Of a stretch of 61,117 nucleotides of DNA, positions 46,064 to 53,542 are shown one piece after another. Position 1 is the stretch's first letter; the number at the start of each line of letters is the position of its first letter. A program made the translations under genes and the position numbers. Origin of the DNA: DASXHZ01 sp036488085 (GTDB taxonomy: Bacteria > Acidobacteriota > Thermoanaerobaculia > Gp7-AA8); the NCBI GenBank assembly GCA_036488085.1, contig DASXHZ010000099.1:1-61117 (forward strand). The letters are read 5' to 3'. The notes under the pieces were generated by a model. The model worked only from the letters and a program-made list of their open reading frames with translations, searched no databases and had not been told where the DNA came from.

Positions 46064-46149
46064 ACGTAGCGATTCGCATGTCGGTAAGCCGCGAATCAAG
46101 TGTTTTCATCGGTCCAATGCTCTCATTTCGCGCTCTGGGTAGGTGGGAA

Positions 46150-46212
46150 CCACATCTGGAAGCACAACTTAACGCTGAGAGAGAATGTCGCGGAAGTTGA
46201 CTTTCCAGATGT
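46150..46212. repeat. 11-bp inverted repeat near the hicA remnant
   Basis: CACATCTGGAA (46150-46160) and TTCCAGATGTG (46202-46212) are perfect complements around about 41 bp. They sit where the hicA homology breaks off, so they may be the ends of a small inserted element or a foldback that caused the deletion. Confidence 0.45.
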
Positions 46213-46330
46213 GACCCCAACTTAAACTTAGACGCAGCTTGTGCGACCCGCGCTGTCGCACTTCGACGAAACCAAGCCGTTGTAATGCCGCGACCACCTG
46301 CCGCGGCTTGAGCATCGGCAGTTTGACCAC
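46169..46330 (-). pseudogene. hicA: HicA-like mRNA interferase toxin, C-terminally truncated
   Basis: From GTG: KLPMLKPRQVVAALQRLGFVEVRQRGSHKLRL matches the N-terminal half of HicA including the catalytic-region GSHK histidine. After it the sequence is unrelated and stops at residue 53. It directly follows hicB, separated by 1 bp. The normal order hicA-hicB is reversed (hicB first), as in some loci. Confidence 0.75.
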
Positions 46331-46331
46331 G

Positions 46332-46543
46332 TCAGCTCACTTCAACTAACTGCGTGCCGATGAACTCTGCCTCCACGTTTGGCTCGCCGTCTTCGAGCAG
46401 CATCTCAACGACTTCTTTGAGGTTGGTGCCTAGTTCGTCAAGAGTCGCCGCTTGCGTGTGCGCTCCGGGCATGCCCGGACGAATCCGACGTAGAAGCCGG
46501 TGTCGGTATCCCGCTCGATGACGGCGGTGAATGTCCTTCGCAT
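46332..46543 (-). pseudogene. hicB: HicB-like antitoxin, frameshifted
   Basis: MRRTFTAVIERDTDTGFYVGFV and, in another frame, GAHTQAATLDELGTNLKEVVEMLLEDGE together give a full HicB N-terminal domain of about 70 residues. One base is missing in the run near 46474-46480 (GFVPGMPGAHTQ would be restored). With the toxin truncated, the module is dead. Confidence 0.75.
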
Positions 46544-46603
46544 GCGCGTAGCCTACCACCCTGCTCATTACGACGGCACTTGCCGGCGTCGGCGGCCCGT
46601 ACA

Positions 46604-46772
46604 TGACGCGGGTCCGGAGGTTGGACGAGGTGCGCCGCGAGGCAGCCCGTTTTGCGCTGGACGCGGTAGGTTGTTCGTCTCTCCGTGTGGCGCCGGCAAT
46701 CTTGCCGGCGATGGTTTGTGTAGGGTGCGGCTCTCCGCCGCACCAGGGCCGGCTGAGAGCCGGCCCCACACA
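46604..46772. repeat. Palindromic repeat cluster
   Basis: Includes a stretch resembling the gcvPB 3' end (GCGCTGGACGCGGTAG, near 46660), the dispersed repeat CGTCTCTCCGTGTGGCGCCG with GCAATCTTGCCGGCG (46677-46710), and TGCGGCTCTCCGCCGCA with GGCCGGCTGAGAGCCGGCC (46727-46766). No gene is seen. Confidence 0.7.
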
Positions 46773-46857
46773 CCGGTCGTTCCGTTGTGCCTGATAGACC
46801 GAAGAATGTAAACACCGTATGATGTATAGCCATCACGATGACAGGAGGAGGTTTCTC

Positions 46858-47148
46858 ATGCGAAAGTTATGGCGAGTGGCGTTTGTCCTGGTAGCAGTCC
46901 TCTTCACGGTCGCTTCGTACGCGCAACTCTTCTTCGAAACCGACTACAACTACTACTCCGATAGCTCGTTTTCGTTTTCGTCCTGGGTCGGCGAAGAGGA
47001 TGACGCGTGCGACGGGAACATCTACTACCTCGGCACGACCAGCAACTACCGCACCCGGGACCGCATCCGCTGCCTTGACGGGATCAACGTCTCCCATAGC
47101 TGTTGGGAGTTGATCAACGGCACCTGGACGCCGATCAGCTGTCCTTAG
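46858..47148 (+). CDS. Small secreted cysteine-containing protein
   Basis: 96 residues. Signal peptide MRKLWRVAFVLVAVLFTVASYAQ, then a Tyr/Ser-rich segment (ETDYNYYSDSSFSFSSWVG) and four cysteines (ACDGNIYY, IRCLDG, HSCWEL, ISCP) that could form two disulfides. It has one of the best ribosome sites in the window (GGAGGAGG, 8-nt spacing). It ends overlapping the convergent gene by 4 bp. Unknown function; likely well expressed and exported. Confidence 0.7.
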   Translation: MRKLWRVAFVLVAVLFTVASYAQLFFETDYNYYSDSSFSFSSWVGEEDDACDGNIYYLGTTSNYRTRDRIRCLDGINVSHSCWELINGTWTPISCP

Positions 47149-47645
47149 CCGGCGGTCGTACCCACATCCGGAGACGCCTCGGAAGCTGATGACGTCTTGA
47201 GCGCGATCGAGACGGCGACGGCCGTGTCGTTCCGTTCGAGCTTCGTGGTGTTCCACTGAACGTACCTCGCCGTCGCGACCGTGACGTGGTCCGGCGGGAG
47301 CTTCGCGTCACGCGGCTGCGCGATTTTGAGGTGCGCCGAAGAGCCGTCGTACGCCGTGAAGAAGAGGTGCGTCCCGACGCTCATGACGTTGACGGACGTG
47401 AGGATGAAAGTGGTGCCCGCGGTGCCGGGAGGTGCTGCACCCCAAAGCCGCACCTCCACCGGTTGATCTCTGAAGCGACCGAGCGCCCGAGTCAGCGGCA
47501 GCCGGGAAGTCGCGAGGCTCGTTGCAAGGAGAAGTAGAAGCAGCGCTGCAACGATGAAGAAGATCTTTTGCCCCGTCACAACGCCGAGGGCGATGGCGCA
47601 GGCGCCGAGAACGGAAAAGAGGATGCGGCTCGGTACGGGACGCAT
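47145..47645 (-). CDS. Membrane-anchored protein of unknown function
   Basis: 166 residues: two N-terminal helices (ILFSVLGACAIALGVVTG and IFFIVAALLLLLLATSLA), then a soluble beta-rich domain. The DNA for the second helix (47503-47561) is duplicated at 47892-47950, outside the gene. No recognised family. Confidence 0.55.
   Translation of the reverse strand: MRPVPSRILFSVLGACAIALGVVTGQKIFFIVAALLLLLLATSLATSRLPLTRALGRFRDQPVEVRLWGAAPPGTAGTTFILTSVNVMSVGTHLFFTAYDGSSAHLKIAQPRDAKLPPDHVTVATARYVQWNTTKLERNDTAVAVSIALKTSSASEASPDVGTTAG
47503..47561. repeat. 59-bp direct repeat, copy within the membrane protein gene
   Basis: Begins CGGGAAGTCGCGAGGCTCG and ends GCAACGATGAAGAA; about 93% identical by eye to 47892-47950. 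The copy here encodes the second transmembrane helix and following residues. Confidence 0.85.
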
Positions 47646-47714
47646 GCGAGGTTTCTGGCCTTTTAAACTTAGCTCGTCGCAGGCTGCCGCTGACTCAGGC
47701 GCTCGGTCGCTTCA

Positions 47715-47892
47715 GAAAAGCGCCAAGCCAATCAAATGGTTGCGAGGTTGCGGGGGGTTCCGAGGTCTGGAAAACCTCGTAACCCCGTAACCCCGTAACC
47801 TCGTAACCTCGTAACCTCGTAACCTCGTAACCTCGTAACCCCGTAACCTCGTAACCCCGTAACGTCGTAACCCCGTAACCCGAGACCCGCGC
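47715..47892. repeat. Repeat element, copy 2 (long CGTAACCY array)
   Basis: Inverted relative to 45969-46063. GAAAAGCGCCAAGCCAATCA, GGTTGCGAGGTTGCGG and GGAAAACCTCG are followed by about 13 tandem 8-bp units CGTAACCC/CGTAACCT and then CGAGACCCGCG. The two copies differ mainly in the number of 8-bp units. Confidence 0.9.
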
Positions 47893-47950
47893 GGGAAGTC
47901 GCGAGGCTCGTAGCAAGAAGGAGCAGAAGCAGCGCTGCAACGATGAAGAA
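47892..47950. repeat. 59-bp direct repeat, outside copy
   Basis: Partial duplicate of 47503-47561. It retains the reading FIVAALLLLLLATSLATSR on the minus strand but has no gene around it, so it is a stray fragment brought in with, or left beside, repeat element copy 2. Confidence 0.85.
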
Positions 47951-48068
47951 TTTCCGCCCATGACAAACCCGAAATGAGTCCCGGCCCGTAGATGAACGTG
48001 GGATAGGCTAAGCCCTCTTCACCACATCGATTCGCGCCCGCGAGCGCCTCAACTGAAAGGGAGATTGC

Positions 48069-48605
48069 ATGAAACGAATCCTCTTCCCGGTCATCGTTCT
48101 CGCCTTCGCCGCAACATGTGTTTACGCCGCCGACGCGCCGCCGGGACCCAATCCGAAGCTGAAGGAGCTGAAGTACTTCACCGGCAACTGGCAGTGCACC
48201 GGCACCGGCTTCGCGTTCATGGGGACGCCGGAGCACAAGACGACCGCCAGCGTGGAAGCCGGTTGGATGCTCAACGATTACTGGCTGTCGCTCCGCTATC
48301 ACGAAAACAAGACGGCGTTGAATGCGCAGCCGGCCGACGTCAGGATCTCCTGGGGGTGGGACGAAGCAGTCAAGAAATTCGCTTCCGGCAGCGTCGACAA
48401 CATGGGCTCCTACGGGATTCAGTACTCTCCCGGCTGGGAAGGTGACAAGCTGACATTCAACGGCGAGATGCACACCGGCGGGCCGACGATGAAGGTCCGC
48501 GACGTCTTCACGAAGGTGAGCGCCACGAAGGTCCAGCACATGTCCGAGGTGGAGATGAACGGCAAGTGGACCAAGCTTGACGAGGAGACCTGCAGCAAGA
48601 AGTGA
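48069..48605 (+). CDS. Secreted DUF1579-type protein
   Basis: 178 residues with signal peptide MKRILFPVIVLAFAATCVYA. The core LKELKYFTGNWQCTGTGFAF, TTASVEAGWMLNDYWLSLRY and SWGWDEAVKKFASGSVDNMG follows the lipocalin-like DUF1579 pattern. GGGAG lies before the ATG. Probably periplasmic; ligand unknown. Confidence 0.75.
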   Translation: MKRILFPVIVLAFAATCVYAADAPPGPNPKLKELKYFTGNWQCTGTGFAFMGTPEHKTTASVEAGWMLNDYWLSLRYHENKTALNAQPADVRISWGWDEAVKKFASGSVDNMGSYGIQYSPGWEGDKLTFNGEMHTGGPTMKVRDVFTKVSATKVQHMSEVEMNGKWTKLDEETCSKK

Positions 48606-48612
48606 TCGACGA

Positions 48613-48647
48613 CGTCTCTCAGTGGAGCGCCGGCGGCCTCGCCGGCG
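48613..48647. repeat. Dispersed palindromic repeat
   Basis: CGTCTCTCAGTGGAGCGCCG with the palindrome CGCCGGCGGCCTCGCCGGCG, immediately after the DUF1579-type gene. Same family as 40809-40843 and the in-gene copy at 29646. It may also serve as a terminator hairpin. Confidence 0.75.
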
Positions 48648-48734
48648 CCCCGGCTTCGCTCGGACGTGAACACGGCGATCCGCACTGGCGATCATCGAGC
48701 GCGGAATCTCGGCCTCGACTAGAATGACTTCTCC

Positions 48735-48932
48735 GTGAAAGAACGCCAGATTTCATTCGTACGCGTCATTCGCGGCGAAGAACCGCCTCGTGATCCTGAC
48801 GATGTTCGGAGTACTCCCGGCGAACGCATGGCCGCCGTTTGGGCAGTTACCCGAAGCTCGCTGGCGTGGACACATGCTGACGAACCAAGACTACAGAGAT
48901 CTGTTTGCCGCGTTGAACGCTCACGGCGTTGA
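48735..48932 (+). CDS. Short antitoxin-like protein
   Basis: 65 residues from GTG: KERQISFVRVIRGEEPPRDPDDVRSTPGERMAAVWAVTRSSLAW...DEPRLQRSVCRVERSRR. The STPxERMAxVW helix and EPRLQRSVxRV end resemble small proteins encoded directly upstream of nucleotidyltransferase-type toxins. Its 3' part overlaps the start of the nucleotidyltransferase remnant in another frame. Confidence 0.5.
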   Translation: MKERQISFVRVIRGEEPPRDPDDVRSTPGERMAAVWAVTRSSLAWTHADEPRLQRSVCRVERSRR

Positions 48933-49005
48933 ATTCAAGAACAAGTTGGCGGCTGGGCGGCCTCAGGATCTTGCGGATGTCGAGGCGTTGAAGCGTCAGC
49001 GATAG
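48874..49005 (+). pseudogene. Remnant of an AbiEii-like nucleotidyltransferase (copy 2)
   Basis: MLTNQDYRDLFAALNAHGVEF joins in frame to KNKLAAGRPQDLADVEALKRQR. These are the N- and C-terminal signatures of the nucleotidyltransferase family without the catalytic middle. 43 residues remain. Copy 1 at 42022-42116 has lost nearly the same segment. Confidence 0.65.
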
Positions 49006-49075
49006 CAGTCCGGGTCCGCTGCAGGCGCTAATTGGGCGGCACTCGCTTGACGGCGGTGAAGCCGTTCGGGCCGAA

Positions 49076-49426
49076 TTACGTAACGAAATAGCCGAACTCC
49101 CTGAGCGCCGCCTGAGCCTGCGAATGCGGCGGACATCCCACTACCTGTATTCCAGCGATTCCTGGACCCGCCCAGTCTTCTGAATGATGAAGTTCCAGAT
49201 CGTCCGGGATGTCGAGCCACTCCTCCTCTGTCTCCCCCGTTCGTGGGTCGTCCCAGAGGGTGACGTCGCAGTGGCCGGCCGCTACCGTCGCGCAGAACTC
49301 ACGCGCTGCTTCCTGGTTCTCGGGACTGCCAGTCATCCAGACAGGTCCCCGCTGGGCGGCTTCCTGAACCTTCGAGCCGTAACTGGGATCTAGGATCACG
49401 GAAATTGTGACGGGTGCGTCGCTCAT
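49076..49426 (-). CDS. Small acidic protein of unknown function
   Basis: 116 residues from MSDAPVTISVILDPSYGSKV. It contains VWMTGSPENQEAAREFCAT, CDVTLWDDPRTGETEEEWLDIPDDLELHHSEDW and a C-terminal GIQVVGCPPHSQAQAALREFG. No signal or membrane segment. The sequence reads like a genuine soluble protein; family not recognised. Confidence 0.6.
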   Translation of the reverse strand: MSDAPVTISVILDPSYGSKVQEAAQRGPVWMTGSPENQEAAREFCATVAAGHCDVTLWDDPRTGETEEEWLDIPDDLELHHSEDWAGPGIAGIQVVGCPPHSQAQAALREFGYFVT

Positions 49427-49595
49427 GTGCCGCCGAACCGGTTTCGCCGGCGCGGTGACTTCACGCGCCGAAGCCAGGATACGAGATGTTACGACGAACG
49501 GGGCGCGGAAGGGACGGCCAAACGAACGGCACATCGTCCGCTGCGAGTTGATCCTGTAGTCCATGTAGGAATACGACCGTTGTTCTCATGTTGGC

Positions 49596-50133
49596 CTACG
49601 CCTCCCCGCCATCGTTGAGAATTCGGACGATGTAATCGGCTCTCTCTTGTACGGAAAGGCGCGGAACTTCATGAAGGACGTATCCACAGGACTCGTACCA
49701 GCGCGTTAGTTTCTCGTGGACATCGACAGCCTCGGGGAACGACTGATCTCTTTCCGCATCGTTCAAGTAGATAGCCTCCCACGGTGGCAGGATGAACACT
49801 GACCGATGAAACGGGAAGGTGTCGAGTAGAGCCTCCAACTCGAGCTGCGGCAGCGGCGAGACTTCCTGAAGCAGGCCAAGAGCATCGATGACGCCGCGGT
49901 CAAAGAAAACCCAGCGTGAGGTGTTGGATTGGGCGATGTATTTGTCGATGTCTCGACGCAGGATCTCGAGCGAAGCCGGGTAGATCCGGTCGCGCGCTCG
50001 CACGGCGCGCGAGCCTCTCCGCGATGATCGCGCGGGCAGACTCTGCGACAGTTGGGTAGCCCCTGGCCGCGAGGTGAGAGAGCAACGCCGTCTTGCCCGC
50101 ACCCGGGCCGCCAGTCAGGATGACGAAGGGCAT
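49596..50133 (-). pseudogene. P-loop ATPase/kinase, one frameshift
   Basis: MPFVILTGGPGAGKTALLSHLAARGYPTVAESARAI has a clean Walker A (GGPGAGKT). The frame shifts near 49966, where GFAR joins EILRRDIDKY, and continues with WVFFDRGVIDALG (Walker B-like DRG) to the stop. It restores a full AAA_28-type ATPase of about 178 residues. Probably inactive unless the indel is a sequencing error. Confidence 0.75.
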
Positions 50134-50225
50134 GTGGAACCCCGTTGCGCCGGCGATTTGAATCCGTTGTAAGTCTCCCCTCGGCTCCTGCGTAGTTTTC
50201 GTCGCTTCCTGTCCTTCCGCGTCAT

Positions 50226-50690
50226 CTGAGCGAGCGCGGACGGCGTGTCCGAGGCGCGGATCGTGTGGCGGAGGCTCGGATCGCGTGGCGGAGGCGCGGA
50301 TCGCGTGGCGGAGGCGCGGATCGCGTGTCCGAGGCGGGATTTCCTTGTCCGAGGCTCGGATCGCGTGGCGGAGGCGCGGATCGCGTGGCGGAGGCGCGGA
50401 TCGCGTGTCCGAGGCGCGGATTTCCCTGTCCGAGGCACGGATCGGTTGTCCGAGGCATGGATTTGCCCGTCCGAGGCGCGGATTTGCTTGTCCGAGGCAT
50501 GGAATTGCCTGTCGGAGGCGCGGATTTGCTTTTCCGAGGCTCGGATCGCGTGGCGGAGGCCCTGACGAGCGTGGCGGAGGCCCTGACGAGCGTGGCGGAG
50601 GCTCCGACAGGCGCGGCAGAGGCGCGGACAACGCGTCCGAGGCACGGGCAGGCGCGGCAGAGGCGGGGACAGGACGTCCGAATCTGGAAC
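50226..50690. repeat. 20-bp minisatellite, about 23 units
   Basis: Units such as GAGGCGCGGATCGCGTGGCG repeat with a strict 20-bp period. The core (T/G)CCGAGGC-GGAT is conserved and the other positions vary between units (ATTTGCTTGT, ATCGCGTGGC, ACGAGCGTGG). All reading frames through it stay open and give Arg/Gly/Ala-rich repeats, so apparent ORFs here are artefacts. The left flank (TTTTCGTCGCTTC...GTCCTTCCGCGT) matches the flank of 60776-60817. Confidence 0.9.
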
Positions 50691-50952
50691 GTCGATGTCC
50701 TGACCCTTTCCAGCGCGTCCTCGGTGTCTGCACAATCGCACGCGAGAGGAAGGACTGTGGCTGAAACGACACACTCCGTCAGCGATGAGCCGTGGCGAAC
50801 CCTCGTTCCCGCTACTAATGGGAGTTGGCCCGAGGCCAAGTGCGATGCTCGACTGGTATGGACGGCCTGCATCGGTTGCGTCTCACAGACTCCTTGCGAC
50901 ACCGCGCCCCGCGGACGGGAACTGGTGCAAAACCCACGAGCGGCCACGATGA
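50691..50952. other. Gene-free stretch after the minisatellite
   Basis: I see no supported gene or RNA in these 262 bases. Confidence 0.45.
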
Positions 50953-51262
50953 GCAGTGCTAGGGCGCGTGAGCCCCGGCCAGCACCGCGTCCACGTCGGC
51001 AACGAACTGCGGCGCGAAGCCCTTACCCTTGGAACTGTCCCACCACGCTCTGCCGCCAGCGGTATCCAACAGTTCACCCAGATACACGCCTGCTGTCGCC
51101 TCAAATGTTCCCCTCGGAAAAACGCCGCGTTGGGTTCGGTCCCAGATGTGAAAAGACGCCCACGCGCATTCTTGGAGCATTTGTCCCAGCCGAAACTGGT
51201 GGCAGCGTCCAGCTTTCGCTCGCCACTCAAGCCAGCGGTCATCAGCTCGGCGATGTCACGGT
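50953..51262 (-). pseudogene. C-terminal fragment of an unknown protein
   Basis: NDRDIAEL (one frame) then DDRWLEWRAKAGRCHQFRLGQMLQECAWASFHIWDRTQRGVFPRG...VDAVLAGAHAP (next frame) reads as the end of a soluble protein, with a frameshift near 51240 and no start. Family not recognised. Confidence 0.4.
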
Positions 51263-51365
51263 CATTGCGGCGACATTCTCGACCTCTACCAACGAATGTC
51301 GCCGCGCTGCGGCTCGCTCTGAACGGAGGGGCCTTTTTCCCACGGCCGACGCCGTGGGCTGATAT

Positions 51366-52814
51366 GGAGTGACCCCGTCAAGATGCCGAAAGTGTGTTGG
51401 TGGTGGTGAGTGGCTGAACATGAACTCGACGGTGAATCGAACCGAGTGATGACGATCATCATGCTGATATGCGCGGGTCGGAACCGCAAGACAGGAAGAT
51501 CGATCGGAGCTGACTCAGTCTAGATTCGCGGATCACGTGACGAGCACGTGCCAGATAGCCCAGTCGAGGATTCTCCTTTCGTAGTGTCTCAGGATCGATT
51601 CACCGTCGAGCTCACGTTCAGAACCAACTCAAAGCGCCTGCCCGATTGCCCAGAAAAAGCCGGCGAGTTCTCGAGCGACGGCAACTGCCGCCACAGTCGT
51701 TCGTTTGTTGCGCCACGTCAGGCCGGTGAACTTGCGGTGTAGCCGCACGTCGGCTTGCTTGGCGATTCCGACGATCTCTGGTGGCTGTTCTTCGCGGCGT
51801 CGGCGTAATGCTTCGCCGACGACCGGCCGGTGGCGTGCGTGCCATGCCGCTTCGACCAACACCCGACGCACGTGCGCGTTGCCGGTCTTTGTGATCGAAC
51901 CTCGTCGTTGCGTGTTGCCGCTGCTGTTCTCACTCGGCACCAGCCCGACCGCCGACATCATTTCCGGTGCACCCCTGAACCGTTTCAAGTCACCGAGCTC
52001 GGCGTATACCGTGATGGCCGAAAGACGGTCGATGCCGCGGAGCGTGGCGTACGCACGGACGATCTTCTCGCACGCATCGGCTGCCTTGCTCACCTGTTCA
52101 TCCAGCCGCTTGAGCTGGTCTTCGGTTCCGACCACGGCCGCGATGTATGCCTCGAGGGCCTGCCGGCTGTATTGCTGTTCGAGCTCGATCGAACGGATCC
52201 ATCGCCAGTGCTCCCGACTCCACGTGGTCTTGCCGCGATATCGGTGTCCATGTCGCAGCAGGAACTTACCGAGCCGGTTGCGAGACCGCCGGGCCTCTTC
52301 GACGGCGTCTTCACGTGCTCGAACCAAGTCCCGTAACGCTTCCTGCTCTTGGTCGGGGATGTGGATGGTGGTCAGTGTTCCCGCACGATAGAGAAACACG
52401 AGCTTCTTGGCATCCCGTCGGTCCGTCTTCACACGGTTGCCCGGCTGCCTCGGAGTCAGCGACGGAGCCGCAATCGAGCAGGGGATGCCTTCCTTGGCCA
52501 GTCGTCGTTGCAACACGAACCCGCAAGGACCCGCCTCGTAGATGCAGCGAACCTCTCCCTCGTAGCCTTTCAGCTTCTTGATCAGCTGTCGCAGCCCTTT
52601 TTCGTCCGGAACGACTTCGAACCATTCGTGGAGCTTCGCTTCGTCGTTCATCAGAACTGCCGCAACCACTTTGTCCGCGTGGTCGTCGAAGGCAACCCAG
52701 AACACATCCCGCTCGATCGCTGTACGATTCCTCATGACCCGTTCCTCCTGTATGTGGCTCTGCACCCTCGCGGGCGTAACCCACGAAAAGGTACTTGAGT
52801 GAGCGGGTCACTCC
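51366..52814. mobile_element. IS110-family insertion sequence
   Basis: A 1449-bp segment bounded by GGAGTGACCC (51366-51375) and GGGTCACTCC (52805-52814), a 10-bp inverted pair, and containing one IS110-type transposase. The 250-bp end on the left side is non-coding. I could not define a target duplication, and IS110 elements usually make none. Confidence 0.7.
51629..52735 (-). CDS. IS110-family transposase
   Basis: 368 residues from ATG 52735. N-terminal DEDD_Tnp_IS110 domain (FWVAFDDHADKVVAAVL, YEAGPCGFVLQRRL, KTDRRDAKKLVFLYRAG) and C-terminal Transposase_20 domain (LRGIDRLSAITVYAELGDLKRF, SAVGLVPSENSSG, ITKTGNAHVRRVLVEAAW with the conserved Ser/Gly region). IS110 enzymes use a DEDD/Ser mechanism, and in the IS110/IS1111 group a structured RNA from the element end guides target choice. 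The frame is intact, so this copy may be active. Confidence 0.93.
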   Translation of the reverse strand: MRNRTAIERDVFWVAFDDHADKVVAAVLMNDEAKLHEWFEVVPDEKGLRQLIKKLKGYEGEVRCIYEAGPCGFVLQRRLAKEGIPCSIAAPSLTPRQPGNRVKTDRRDAKKLVFLYRAGTLTTIHIPDQEQEALRDLVRAREDAVEEARRSRNRLGKFLLRHGHRYRGKTTWSREHWRWIRSIELEQQYSRQALEAYIAAVVGTEDQLKRLDEQVSKAADACEKIVRAYATLRGIDRLSAITVYAELGDLKRFRGAPEMMSAVGLVPSENSSGNTQRRGSITKTGNAHVRRVLVEAAWHARHRPVVGEALRRRREEQPPEIVGIAKQADVRLHRKFTGLTWRNKRTTVAAVAVARELAGFFWAIGQAL

Positions 52815-52984
52815 ATTCTGTCTACCGAGATACCGCCGCTCCGCGGCTCGATACGGTTATTTCTTCACACGCTCTCAGGGTGTGCGAAGAGTGAACCGGC
52901 GGGCAGATGCAAATCGCACCTTATGTGATCTCCGGCGTGAACAACGGTTTGCCTTGGTTGAGCTGTGCGGAGTAACTTTGGCCC

Positions 52985-53449
52985 ATGTTGAGTGCGTTGT
53001 TGCTTGCAGTCACCGCGGTTACCAATCCACCAACCTATTTCGTGGGCGATTGGCAGTGCAAGATTGCCAGCCCGGCTGGCGAGCGGACGTGGATCTATAA
53101 GAACAGCCTCGATCTCGGCGAACGATGGATTCACATGCACATCGAGGGTCCGTCGCGAGTGCCGGGAAAGCAATATATGGGTGAGGTCTACGTCGGCTTC
53201 AACGACCTGTCGAGGAAGTACGCACGGATCACGGTCAACAACTTCGGCGGCTACTGGATCTCCGAATCTGATGGCTGGCGCGGAGAGTCATGGACCTGGA
53301 CCGATGTGACCAGCGAGGACAACGAGTGGGGCATTACCGAGATCACCCGAATTTCGCCGGATCACTACCGATCGATTGAAAAGACGCGTTCGGGGAAAGG
53401 CGGCGAGCCGATCACTCGAAGCCGCATGGACTGTGAACGAAGGCACTGA
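52985..53449 (+). CDS. Secreted DUF1579-like protein
   Basis: 154 residues: short hydrophobic N-terminus (MLSALLLAVTAVTNPP), then YFVGDWQCKIASPAGERTW and a lipocalin-like beta pattern ending in TEITRISPDHYRSIEKTRSG. Same general fold pattern as the protein at 48069 (FxGxWQC start) with low identity. Likely periplasmic. Confidence 0.65.
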   Translation: MLSALLLAVTAVTNPPTYFVGDWQCKIASPAGERTWIYKNSLDLGERWIHMHIEGPSRVPGKQYMGEVYVGFNDLSRKYARITVNNFGGYWISESDGWRGESWTWTDVTSEDNEWGITEITRISPDHYRSIEKTRSGKGGEPITRSRMDCERRH

Positions 53450-53542
53450 CAGGTGCGAGACCGCGGCGCATCTGAATGAGGCGCGAAAGCGCCGATCCAA
53501 CGAACGGTGCCGTGTCCGCTACGAAACAAAGTCAGACGACGG

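Larger units (their letters stand above)
47646..48068. other. Gene-free stretch of repeats
   Basis: Holds repeat element copy 2 (47715-47892) and the second 59-bp repeat (47892-47950). Beyond these I see no gene before the signal-peptide protein at 48069. Confidence 0.6.

Noticed and set aside
50226..50690. CRISPR array
   Set aside because: The period is only 20 bp, with no distinct repeat/spacer boundary, and no cas genes are present. It is a minisatellite.
50265..51362. Long open frames through the 20-bp repeat
   Set aside because: All six frames stay open because the repeat lacks stop triplets; the encoded text is Arg/Gly/Ala repeats without natural composition.
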